Shown: positions 51,519 through 63,139 of the stretch, piece after piece | Layout: the number at the start of each line of letters is the position of its first letter | How positions within the stretch are numbered: position 1 is the first letter of the stretch | From: Adineta steineri | Taxonomy: Eukaryota; Rotifera; Eurotatoria; Adinetida; Adinetidae | DNA length: 64,000 bases | Assembly: GCA_905250115.1 (NCBI GenBank) | Contig: CAJNOI010000025.1 | Coordinates: 62,001 to 126,000 of the forward strand | Direction of reading: 5' to 3' | Notes under the pieces: model-generated | Database searches by the model: none | What the model was told of the DNA's origin: nothing | What the model saw: the letters and a program-made list of their open reading frames with translations, nothing else | Position numbers and translations under genes: made by a program

Positions 51519-52034
51519 GATAACTTCATCATCGACCGGCTATCCTGCCAAATAGACCCCAACTACACCGTCAACTCTCCTCCCATATGGAAAAAAGGGA
51601 TACCACGAAGAAATTAGGCATCAATCGAATAGATCTGTGCAAACATCATATTGTATTACGTCGGAAGAAAGGAAGTATGCCTGTCTTAGTCGTATGGGGA
51701 GCAAAAACGACAGGTGAGTTTTTTAAATTGCTCGGTACTAAATCTAAAATCATATTTCGTTTTAGTTAGTCACTTGTGTGATACAACTGGATGCCTTCGT
51801 CCTGAACATATAATCGACGAATCATTTACGAAGAATGTGAGCAGACAAAGATATGCCGGCATGGGTCTTACCATTGACGGTGATATTGGTACCATCACTG
51901 GTATGCTACCATGTCGGCACGGCATTGAAGGTTGTGGCTCCGATGGTGATCCCCTCGAGTTCACATGCCGTAAGATTCATGCTGTCTTTCACTGTCCCAA
52001 AGCGCGTGCGTTTATTAAATCTTTATCTTCTTAA
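51519..52034 (+). pseudogene. His-Me finger (homing-endonuclease zinc loop) domain, probable frameshift
   Basis: The reading MDNFIIDRLSCQIDPNYTVN from 51519 runs into a stop at IPRRN, while a reading shifted by one base continues GINRIDLCKHHIVLRRKKGS to a donor at 51714. A 52-bp intron (51714-51765) then joins VSHLCDTTGCLRPEHI, CRHGIEGC and FTCRKIHAVFHCPKAR, ending at 52034. The Cys/His spacing (SHLC-x4-C-x3-H, with later Cys pairs) resembles the zinc loop of His-Me-finger nucleases. The frame change falls near AAGAAATTAGG at about 51608-51618 and cannot be an intron because there is no room. It is either a real lesion or a single-base assembly error. Nuclease activity is inference only. Confidence 0.55.
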
Positions 52035-52201
52035 TATTGTTTTTTTGTTCTTTTTTCTTGTTTGTAATAAACATATCTTGTTCATACAATAACCTATTTC
52101 AATTCGTTTGAATGTTTTCTGGTTTGTTATATAAAATTGACAGACTTAATTATCACATAGATAGAATTTTTGTTGCAACTAAATTTTGCATGATAAACCC
52201 T

Positions 52202-52258
52202 TAAGAGTGTGGGTGTGAATACGATATAAATATGATTCCTATACCAATCCACACCACT
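52202..52258. repeat. GT-rich/AC-rich hairpin repeat, copy 9
   Basis: CTTAAGAGTGTGGGTGTGA at the left shows the family terminus in its clearest form; the right arm is ATCCACACCACT. It directly abuts the inverted-repeat element to its right. Confidence 0.6.
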
Positions 52259-52635
52259 GTTGAGTCCGAAATTGGTTGATTTATAAATCGATATAAATAA
52301 ATCGATTTATGAATTGAAAATTTCTGAATCGAAAATTTATAAGGCTTATAAACATTTTAGTTATTTATGAGTCTGACCTATATATAAATCAATTTATAAA
52401 GTGAGTTGACTTCAATACTCGCACAGGTAGTATCAAAACCAAACTGATATTCTAACTAAATTTACAGCGGAAACTCTCGGAAAAATTTTGTCATATAGAC
52501 TTTACAATTTTAAGGTCAGATTCTGAATCACTGATGTGCAATTTATGCATATTGTACTATTTATAAATGTGAAACTGATTTGTAAATTAATTTGATTTAT
52601 AAATTTTTGATAAAATCATTTCGGATTCAATATTG
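52255..52635. mobile_element. Candidate MITE with TCCGAAAT termini, ~380 bp
   Basis: The left end CACTGTTGAGTCCGAAAT and the reverse complement of the right end CAATATTGAATCCGAAAT agree at 14 of 18 positions. The interior is a dense set of TTTATAAAT/ATCGATTTAT palindromes. No coding capacity and no clear target-site duplication. Non-autonomous DNA transposon is the best guess. Confidence 0.45.
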
Positions 52636-52903
52636 ATTCGCATCCAATATCAATATTTGTCTTAATAATTATTCAACTATAACAAATAGAAAGAAAACTT
52701 CTTAAGAATACTGACTCTCATATCATTCTACCATTGAAGTAATATTTTTTTTAATATGTATCTTTTATGTTGATTTGGAATCATATCATATATTAACTAT
52801 TTCAATTTGACAAAATATTGTTTTCATAGATTTATTAGAACACAGGAATAATAAATAAAAAATCGTTAGTACATCTATACAATAGAAAAGAAAATATGAA
52901 ATT

Positions 52904-55900
52904 TTATCTTTGATCTTCATCACTTCCATCAACATTCATTTCGACAAGAAATCCTCCATTCACACTTTTACACCTCGTAACAAAATCTGGTAATTGATTA
53001 ACCAAATATGAATGACGAACTGATATTTGTGCTGAAGATGCTGTTGATGATGATGATGCACTTGTTTCATAACTTCCATGGTAACCGTGATCTGAACTAT
53101 GATTATCAACTTTTTCATGTTGATAATAATTCATATAATATTCATTATCATGAGGTATATGAAGAATTTTATATGTTTGAGATTCTGGTGATGATGTATT
53201 AACTAAAATATATATGTATATTGTTAAGAAATATTTTTCAAAAGAATAAAATGGTGTCCTACCTGTAAAAGAATTTGATGTACGTCGATCATAATAAATT
53301 GGTTTAATTTGAACAATGTTTGCTATTTGTTGATTTTCAATTGATGATGATGATGTTGTATTTGTTGAACCTGATGATGTTAATTGTTGTGATGATGAAC
53401 ACAAAAGTTTACTTCTTGCTGCAATTGCTGCTTGATGACGTCGACGATGTTTATGAAGTAATATCCAAGTTATAATTAAACATAAGAATAATAAAAATGT
53501 TATTATCAAAACTGTTAAACCCAAAATAAGACCAAGAGATTTTGGTTGTAAATATTTCATTTGAATTTTTTCAAATGTTGAAAATGCTGGTATTGATGTA
53601 TCACCAATTGCTATTGTTACATGAATTATTGTTTGTTGTGATGGTATACCATAATCTTCGAGTAAAATTTTTAAATGAAATAAAGATACTTGATTTATTT
53701 CATGTGTCATATGTAAACTACCATTTTGATAAAGATAAAATAATGAATTATATTCATTTGTTTGTAAAGTATATTTTATTTTTCCATTATCACCTGAATC
53801 AATATCTGTAACGTTGAATACAATAATTTCATTTATAAATGGTTTTTGTAAATCAAGAAAGATGCTTGTTTGTTTATCATCAAGTAATTGCGGTGAATTA
53901 TCATTAATATCTTCAATATTGATTATTAACTGACATGCATTTTTATTTTGATTTCTTATTGGATAACCTTCATCTTCAAGGTCAATAATTATTAAATAAT
54001 TTCGAAATTCTGATTCATAATCAAAAATTTGTTGAGAATAAATTTCACCTGTTTGAGCATTTATTTCAAATGGCCAAGAATTATTTACTCGTAAAGAATA
54101 ATTTATTGTTCCATTTGTTTTATAATCTAAATCAGTTGCATTTATTTTAATTAATGAGTGATCAGTAGAAAAATTTTCTGGTACTGATATTTGATTAAAC
54201 GATGTTAAACATTGAGGAATATTATCATTGACATCCAAACTAAAAATATAGAAATAAAAATAAAGTTTTCTACAATACGAGAATAAGTATGAAGTATATG
54301 TCATGTAGGTGCTCTTTTCTGTAAGGTCATCGTATGGAAGAAATTAGCTATTTACATAATTTACATTGAATAAAAGTACATCTATGATTCTACTATGATC
54401 GATAACATATTTCTTCTAATAGGACAAGAATAAATGTCATTGATGACCTACTGATTAATTTCTTGAGTTATACGATTCGTAAAGGAGGGCATAAAAGGAA
54501 AAAAACTAAACTTACACTTCAATTTCAATTTGAACTTCTGTTTCCCATTTCGGTTCGGCAATATTAATTGCTTTTGCTTTTAATATAATTTTTGATATTT
54601 CTTCTCGATCTAATGGTTGTATTAAACTTAATTGTCCTGTATTTGAATTAATTTTAATAAATGAATTTGGTTCTAATTCATATTTATTCAATGTATTTTC
54701 ACCTTCATCTCGATCGGTTGCATTTAAATAACCAACTCCGAATTGAAAATTTTCAATAGGATTTTTTTTCATATGATAATTTCCTAACTCTTCAACAAAA
54801 AATTTCATGGGATTCGATGGAAATTCACTTGGATTATCATTTAAATCAATTAAATGAATTTTAAAATCTTTAATTGTTGTTAATAAACTGTCACTAGCTA
54901 TAAAACGAAGATTAATATCTTGTTGAATTTCTCTATCAAATATTCCTTGTTTAACAATTAATACATATGTATTTATTTGATTTGATAGAATAAGTTCATA
55001 ATTTTGTTTCGGATTTTTATCTAATATCATTAATGTTATTGAAAGTTTCGTTTGAATTGAATCTTGATCAAATAAACGAATATAACCTAATGTTAAATTA
55101 TTAATTTCAGTATTTTCATAAATAAATAATGTTTGATTATCATATTGAAAACGTCGATTTGGTACAAAGACTATTTCAACTGGACAATCATTTACATCTG
55201 CAATTGAAATTGATAACCAAGTATCCGTATATAATGATTGTGGTAAACCAGAATCGGATGCACGAATTAAAAAACGATATGAACGTACTTTTTCATAATC
55301 TAATGGTGAATGAAGACTAACAACTCCACTAGTAGAATTTATTACAAATGGAAATAATATAATATCTGGTGGAGTTATAATTGAATAATGTATAAGACTA
55401 TTTAAACCTTTATCAATATCAGTAGCTTGTATTGTTAATAATTTCGTACCAATAGGTGTATCTTCCGGAAGAGACTATAAATATGAAAAATTATAAGAAT
55501 GAAGAAAAAAAAATATAATTACTTGAATAGAATATTCTGTTTGATTAAATTTCGGTGCATTATCGTTTTCATCTAAAATCCAAACTGTTACATTTGTTCG
55601 ATTAACTTGTACTTGAGATATTCCATGATCATATGCTTCAATAATTAAATCATATTTTTCATTTAATTCTCTATCAAATGAATGTTTTATAATACCATAA
55701 ATAGCATATTCATTAAGTGATAATTTTATTGTATTTAATTCAAAATAATTGATATTATTAAGTAATTTAAATGATAATTCACCATTCATACCTGAATCAT
55801 AATCAATTGCACGTGCTATAGGAAATCGATGACCAATTTGAATTGATTCAGATAAAGATATATTCGTTTGTATATCCAAAAATTGACAAGAATGATCATT

Positions 55901-56221
55901 GATATCAATTATTGTAATATTAATTGTAGAAAATATTGGCGAAGTTTTATTATCATTTGAAAATAATTCAAGTATGAATGAACAATGTTCACATGAACAA
56001 ATATTTTGTAAACACCAATAATCACGATCAATAGGTTTAGTTAATATTAATTCTTTATTATTATTCGTTAAATTAAAATTTGATTGAAAATTATTTAATA
56101 ATTCATATGAATGTGGAAATTGATAAATACTTTTAGTTATTGGAGATTTTTCTTTAATAATTAGTGAATATTCAAATGTAGATACACAAGGAAGAAGAAG
56201 AAGAATAAATAATGTAAACAT
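52904..56221 (-). CDS. Cadherin, single-pass membrane adhesion protein
   Basis: Four exons, join(52904..53202, 53263..54239, 54516..55474, 55523..56221), phases consistent, 977 residues. A signal peptide (MFTLFILLLLPCVSTF) is followed by about seven extracellular cadherin repeats; their calcium-binding linkers are visible as INDHS, DENDNAP, DVNDCP, DLNDNP, DVNDNIP and DINDNSP, with DRE and DxD partners. One membrane segment lies at about 785-810 (LGLILGLTVLIITFLLFL) and is followed by HKHRRRH and a cytoplasmic tail of about 165 residues rich in Ser, Thr and Asn. No laminin-G or EGF modules are seen, so it is protocadherin-like in layout. I do not see a clear catenin-binding motif. Calcium-dependent cell adhesion is the family role. 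Confidence 0.9.
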
Positions 56222-59200
56222 CTGAAAAGAAAATAAAAAAAAAATAATGGTCTTTTAAGTTTACAGATGGATCAGATAGAAGCATTTATATTGACCATTA
56301 ACTCTCGCTTACTTTTCTTAAGTATTGAAAGATCATTCAATTCATCTTTCACTCTCTCTCTCTCGCTCTTGCTTTCTAATAATAACAACACCTTTAGATC
56401 GAAATGAACTGACTTTTCGATCCATGGGTCATTCTGCACGTATATATATATATACATATAGATGTGTATGTGTATATAAAAAGATAGCTTGAGGCCTGTT
56501 GATTTCCACGCGTATATTTAAATCATAACAAAAACAAGATGTGTAGTGGTCAGATGCTATTTTTTCTCTCTTACGAAAGAAAAACGAAACTGGCCGCTCC
56601 CATTTGTTTCTTTCGTTTATTGTACAAACACAATTTGATGGTGCATTTGCCCTTTTCTCTTTCTCTGATGATAAAGATGTATATTGAATGCGTCTGTTCT
56701 GTGTTAAAACAATATTTACACCTCATTCTCTCGTTATACAGTCGGATGCCTATTCAAAAACTTATCATCTTTATACAGATTATCAAGGATAATGACCGAA
56801 GGAAATCATTCTCAAGGACATCCGGTCAATGAACAATAACTGTCTGTTCATTTTATCATGATTGGCATAAGAATCGTAATGACATGAACCTAAAGGGTGT
56901 AATTAGTGAAAAACGATCTAACATGGGAGGAGCGGTTAGAACAATAAAAGTTAAATGATTGTCGAGAAAAGAAAATGGATAGATAAAGATCAGAACATAT
57001 TTCCAATAGAAGCCTATCAAATGTTAATCTTGATGTGTCTATTGAAGGTTTCGTGCACTCTCATGGAAACTCAAGTGAATAAAACGATTTGAGCCGACAT
57101 ATAAACACTTTCGTGACTGTTCAAAAGATGATAAGAATATAGTGATGAAAACTTACAAATTGAATATTCTACTTATGTTAATCTCGACTATATATTTATC
57201 ATGAAGAAGAGAAAAAAAAACAAATGACAATTTTTTTTAATATTTTCGATCACTGATTTCTTAAAATATATGTTGATATACATATATATCGACATTTTGT
57301 TCATTAACTACTAGCAGACAAATACATATGTGTATATATACATAAGTCTTCTTTTCGAATAGTTGAACGGTTAAAGTTTGTCTTTCTAACTATGATTCTA
57401 TTTAGACAAGGTGAATTGAACTGACATACCTTACTGATGTTGGTATTCATGATCATCATTAATATCACTATCGGATGTATGTTTAGTATAATATATGTCT
57501 ATAAAAGAAGGAAGAAGGATGTTTTTCTCTTATTCTTTTTCTTTTTCTTTTCTCGCTCATTTGCGAAAATGGATGAAATGACCAATAGGCAATTGAAAAC
57601 AGATGGTGAATGAACAACAAATAATGAAGAGAATAAGAAATGATGATTGCATCATGGGTGTGCACGAGAGATTTGTTTTTGACTCAATTAAAAGCTGTTG
57701 GTATTCGAATTATTATTTCAAGGACCCTGCTGATTGTTCATATCTATATTTTGTTTTAACCTTCATCAACATTAGACTATCATTTTCATTCTATTTTATC
57801 AATCAAAGAGAATAAAACTACACGAAAAGGGTGTGAAATTAATTTGCTCGATTTATTCGTTCATATACAAATACTTCATCTGATTGTTAACTCAATTGGT
57901 TCATATCAATTGAGTGAAACTGATATAAAAACTGAAACAAATTATAATTTGATATAGTCTGATATGACTCAATTAGAAGAAGAAGAAGAAGTACTCGACA
58001 AAAACAACTTTAAAAAAAAATAATAATTTAAAAATAGATCAAAGATCTAAAAATTCTATTATATTATTTTTATTTTCAATGAAAAAAACAGATGTAGTTC
58101 TTATCTCAATCAAATTAAAGAATGTATGATACCGGACAATGTTGTTTTCTTTTATTCTCAAATGGGACAAGATGCATGTGTCAGTGTCTAGACTCGAACC
58201 ATGACGGACAGCCCCTTGCGGTGTTTTCCAATCATATATATGTATATGTCATGCTGTGCTCAATAAATTGTTGATGATCTTGATTCTTTTTTTTTTCTTC
58301 TCCTAAAAATATTTGTCGACTATTAAAACAAAACTATAACGGTTATAAGTGATAAGATGGTGAAAATTATAATATTATTCATAGATTTTATAGACTTTGT
58401 CAACGATCTTCACACATGATTCAATCGTGTGTTGAGCTTGTGACACTCTCATATGTATTTTTTCTTTTCACACATAATACTATAAAATTGAATGAAGAGT
58501 CTATCGTTTATTGACACTCATCTATATTATGAAAATATTTAATAACTCGCGTGACAAAATATTATCTCACTCATCAATCGTATTCTTTCAGCAAAACAAA
58601 AAAAACTTAAAAAATTTGTCCAATGAACTTTTTTCAAATATCATTTAAAAAAATCGATACATAATTAAATATTAAAGAACTTTCAACAGTTCACTTTCCA
58701 TCTGTTCGGTATATCATTTTAATTAATTCGATTTTATTTAAAATACTGTTAATATAATGAACACAAGAAATATTTAGTGTGCATGTATACATAAATTTAA
58801 GTTTTAATTCAATAAAGATAATATGAAGAGTGGGCATATACGAAGAAGATGAAATTAAAAACAAAATGATTGCTTAATTTCTATTGGTTGATATAAGAAA
58901 ACTTCGTTACATTAATGATATTTTTAAAGTGTCAGAAAGTTATTTACCACATCAACTATTCAAAGAATCAAGAATGAATATTATTCGTAAAAAATTTGAT
59001 CACTATTTTTTTCTATGCAGTTGTTTGGTATAAATAGAACTGTGAGAAAATAAGATTTTATTATGATTTTCAAGGTCATGTAGAAACGCATATGTTACCA
59101 TGATCTTCGTTAGTTGAAGTTGATTTAAATTTACATCAAACTGCTTCGCCATATGAGGTATGTTAGTGACATGAATGAGATGAAGGACTCACGTCATTTT

Positions 59201-59491
59201 TCATCCTCTACTAATGAAATTTGTGTTAAAAGTATATGTTAATGAAAATTAAGAAATTTTTGAGGTTGTAGGTAACACGTACAAGTTAGTATATATAACA
59301 GTTAGGGATACAATTATTCAGAAAGAGAATGAACAATAAATGATCAAAATTACTGATTTATTGATGAATAAGAAATTATATGAATAGGATTAAGAACACA
59401 AAAAATTTATTTGTTTAGATATGTCCTCCAATAACTGTTAATCAACATTGCATTCTGTTTTCTATAGAAAGTAAACAGTACAATTGTTCAA
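56222..59491. other. Long intergenic region, no gene seen
   Basis: About 3.3 kb without a supportable gene. It includes simple CT and AT tracts near 56350 and 57270, and a box-B-like GGTTCGAGTC on the minus strand at 58189-58198 that does not fold as a tRNA. Confidence 0.5.
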
Positions 59492-60484
59492 TTAGTTTTC
59501 TGGCACAATACGTCGTCTTAAACAGCGTTGAGTAAGAAATCGAATTAGTTCTGTACGAAAATAAGCACTACTTAATGTATAAATATAAAATGAGAATATC
59601 TTATCAATAAAACTGAATAAGATAGCAATACTAAGATAAAGATTTTCAACAGGAAGTGGAATATTATTTCTGATAATTGATATTTGTAAAGTCGAATAGA
59701 TTTTATAAAACATTAGAGGTAATGAACAGAAAATATATAGAATAATTTGTACAATAAGCATAGGTAAAATTTTTCGATTGTTTTTTCTTAATTTTACTAT
59801 ATGAATAGGTAATCTTTCTATAATATTCACATTTGCTCTATTTCTTGCTTCTATTCGAATTTGTTCTCCTCGACGAATATGAATGAAAGTACCAATACCA
59901 AATATAAACATGCATATAGGTGGTCCAAAACATTGAAAAGTAAAATAATAAGCAGTATCAAGTATAAGACAGACATTATTTCGTATAAAACATAATGATG
60001 GTCTATTGAATTGATTAGCATCATAACAATAGAAAACGTGCGCATATACAAGTGAAATAAAGATAATTATAAATAATATCATACGAAAGGTTGTACGCAT
60101 ACAACTGTAACGTCGAAGGATTGCGTTATGTGATGATGAAAAATATCGATCAGCACAACAACCAACCATAAACCAACTCGAGGTACAAAATGATATATAA
60201 AATAAATATAGTTGTAATTTACATACGATTGATGAACTATAGGCTGGTGTAATATTAAAACCATAGAGTGCACGTAGTAAAACATATGAATAAATATCGA
60301 TTATATTAGCAATAGAAGCAGCTAAGAGATAAGTAATACAAGTTGAAAGTGTTCTTAGAGAACGTTGAGTAAATAGAATAATATTAGATAGATTGCCTAT
60401 AGTACCTAAAATGATAAACGTGATACCTACTGTAGAAAGAAGATAGTCGTTGATATCGTCGATAGGTAATAGTGGAGACGACAT
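59492..60484 (-). CDS. Rhodopsin-like 7TM receptor (peptide-receptor type)
   Basis: A single exon of 330 residues with seven hydrophobic segments: TVGITFIILGTIGNLSNIILF (TM1, with the GN motif), CITYLLAASIANIIDIY (TM2), LYLFYISFCTSSWFMVGCCADRY (TM3, ending in the DRY motif), MILFIIIFISLVYAHVFY (TM4), YYFTFQCFGPPICMFIFGIG (TM5), PMLIVQIILYIFCSLPLMF (TM6) and a TM7 that reads FSFIDKIFSFYIYTLSSAYFR in place of the classical NPxxY. Cysteines at the start of TM3 and in extracellular loop 2 allow the usual disulfide. The C-tail is short and basic. The family couples to G proteins. The ligand cannot be read; receptors of this texture are often FMRFamide-like in rotifer annotations, which I treat as a guess. 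Intronless form is common in this family. Confidence 0.85.
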   Translation of the reverse strand: MSSPLLPIDDINDYLLSTVGITFIILGTIGNLSNIILFTQRSLRTLSTCITYLLAASIANIIDIYSYVLLRALYGFNITPAYSSSIVCKLQLYLFYISFCTSSWFMVGCCADRYFSSSHNAILRRYSCMRTTFRMILFIIIFISLVYAHVFYCYDANQFNRPSLCFIRNNVCLILDTAYYFTFQCFGPPICMFIFGIGTFIHIRRGEQIRIEARNRANVNIIERLPIHIVKLRKNNRKILPMLIVQIILYIFCSLPLMFYKIYSTLQISIIRNNIPLPVENLYLSIAILFSFIDKIFSFYIYTLSSAYFRTELIRFLTQRCLRRRIVPEN

Positions 60485-61754
60485 TCTTATTATAATAATA
60501 ATTTTTTTGAGAAATATAATGAAATCTACTTTATTTTCTCGTCATGTTTTAATATAATTATTCATACACAGATGAGTAGGCGACAACAGCAAGCTAATAT
60601 CATGTCAAAAACATATTTGATTTTAGAATAGAAAAATAGAAGATTCTAAGAATAAAAACAAGAGTCTCGATTACAAATTCGTGTAATATGAATAAAATAG
60701 CAAATTATATAATTCTAAAAATAGCATTAAATATGAAGACAAGTAAAATGATTTTCTTTTTCAATAAACAAGAGAAAGGCGTTAAATAGATGGTACTCAA
60801 GTTAGGAAATACGATGCGAAGCTCGATATTGAAATGATAATTTCAACGTTTTTAGACATTTCTGGTTCATCTGATTTGAGAATCTAAACTAATGTATGTT
60901 GAAAGAACATTGATAATTCATTGTTTAATAGTTTATAAAGAATGCAAAAATATATCTTGTGCTTTTATCAAGCTTGGAAAAATCACAACTTTTTGTATGT
61001 TATGACGTTTACAAATTTTGAAAACAAGCTTGTAACGATCGTAACAGTATTCTATTTTAAACATAATTAATTCTTATACTTTTTTACGCTATACCTTCAA
61101 AAATTGGTTCTAGCAACAAGTCGAATAGAGTTCTATTACAGATAATTAGTACTCATACTATAAATCTGATAATTAGAAACAGTTCAACTAGGTTACTCTC
61201 ATTCCAGTTCTACACTAACACAAACGACTACATACTCTGAAAGCAATTACTTGAGAAAATAATTTTTCTTGAAGAATTTTTTCTGAATGGTTTGCTTATT
61301 TTTATTTCTTTCTGATTAATCATATCTATATTTATGACCATAATGGAAGATTTTGATATTTCTAATACAATAACAGATCAAATTATAGTAAAATTCATCA
61401 ACTATGAAAGTGATAATCTAATTTTTTCGTTGATTCACACGTCTGACTCAATTTCAATAGAACAAGTTCTGTACCATCTTATAAAATATGTATATTTGAT
61501 TTTACGATCAAATGACAGTATAGTTTGAATAAAAATAAATTCATTATGAAAACTTTGTCTACAGTTGTTATGGCAATTCTGCCATTCTGTAGTTGACATC
61601 ATTTTTTTTGCTTTTCTATCAACAAGTAATTGCAACATCATGTGAAAGCAATGACAAAATAAACATCTACTCATTTAATCGGAAGAAAAAATAATGACTC
61701 ATCATATAACCAGCATATAAATCTACGTACCACGCATTTCATAAACAGCCTAGA
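60485..61754. other. Intergenic
   Basis: No gene supported. A 64-codon open frame at 61334-61528 starts MTIMEDFDIS but shows no recognisable domain. Confidence 0.4.
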
Positions 61755-61907
61755 ATGGCAAATCAAACTGTCGTCAACATCCTTACGTTACCCGTAGAAC
61801 TAATATACCGAATTCTGGATCATCAATCGAATTGGACAATAATATTCTCAATGAGAAACGTATGTGAACGATTCAATAGGATCTTAGATAGCTACGATCG
61901 ATACCAG
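61755..61907 (+). CDS. F-box exon
   Basis: The ATG at 61755 opens a 51-codon exon that ends exactly at a donor (CAG|GTAAAC). It reads ILTLPVELIYRILDHQSNW, then FSMRNVCERFNRILDSYDRY, a typical F-box: Leu-Pro-x-Glu-Leu start and a central VC-x-RFN segment. F-box proteins bring substrates to SCF ubiquitin ligases through Skp1. In this genome type F-boxes often precede LRR arrays, and LRR exons on the same strand start 1.2 kb downstream, so one gene is possible; I could not find the exons that would link them. A separate short or broken F-box gene is the alternative. Confidence 0.6.
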
Positions 61908-63139
61908 GTAAACATTTGTCTATCACGATAGTTTAATTTTTATCTATTGACTGTAATAAGATATACGTGAGTAAACTATTCCTCACTCAAAATATTTCAC
62001 GTTTCAAACTAAGTAACATGTCATAAATATACGATGTTTACATAAGAACGAAAAAAAGGAACAAAACATTACTATTTGCTTTTTATGTGTATCAAAGCAT
62101 CTTTTCTTTTAAATACCATTTCGATAATTCCTTGAGAAATATCTTCAAGAAATACTCTACTAAGGACATGTATGACTATCGATGCAGGTGATAGTGGTCG
62201 TGGATGAAGATAAGATTGATTCACAACAATATTCACATTTTTGTTCAATCACATCACTCGTACCCACTTTATCAAAGTGGAATATTGCTTAAAAGAATAC
62301 TACGTCTAAAACAATTTTTTACCAAAATAATTGCTGCGAACCGGATTTCATTCGAGGGACGCTTTCTTAAGAACAAAATTTCGAAAATAATTTGTCAGCA
62401 ATATTTTTATATGATGCTTTAGCCTGTATTCGCCTTCTACTCATAATGAATCTAATATGACGAAATAAATTGTGTAATTTTTCATTTCTTATAAATCAAT
62501 GTTGCTTCGTGAACACAACCGTATCCTAGTATCGAAAAAAACTATTGAAATCGATATACATTCTCGTTTAAATGAAAGATACGGATCAATAAGACTCAGT
62601 TTGATACTCACACGGCGTTCAGATGCAAAGCATATAACGAGCCTGAACAATAAACATCGACGAAAACCATCCACTAACTACTGACAAGAAACTATGTTTT
62701 GTCATACCTACAGAATACTAACAAACGCTTCATCATACTTTACTATGCTCTAAATTGTTCACGACAACACATTCCCATTTCAATACATAATAGCACGCTC
62801 CACAATTGTTTCGCGCCGAAGTCCTTTATAAACTATTTTCAAATAGTCAAAACTTTTTCTTACTCTCAAAAACATTTAGATATTGCACTAACTCATACAT
62901 AAAAATCTTCTATCCGTACTTTCCTCTTAGTACCTTATTTTTAGTTGAGATGTTCACAAACCATCATCTTGCATTGTGCAGCGTCTTAGATCCTATAAAT
63001 ACTCATCTTGGTATCTATAGCGTCTATAATGGAACCAGAGCAATGCTTGTTTTACTGCTCTAACATTATAAAACATCGTCCTACTATTCTCTCTCTCTCT
63101 CCATCAGTACCGTTTTTTTCTCTCCACTTTTCTATCTAG
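61908..63139. other. Region between F-box exon and LRR exons
   Basis: No exon could be assigned. Open frames at 62204-63063 lack LRR or other recognisable content. It is either a long intron or an intergenic region. Confidence 0.4.

Noticed and set aside
58141-58260. Box-B-like GGTTCGAGTC on the minus strand (58189-58198) suggesting a tRNA
   Set aside because: No matching acceptor stem, no box A at the right distance, and the T stem does not pair.
62204-63063. Three open frames between the F-box and LRR exons
   Set aside because: They show no LRR periodicity or known domain, and no phase-compatible splice sites link them to either side.
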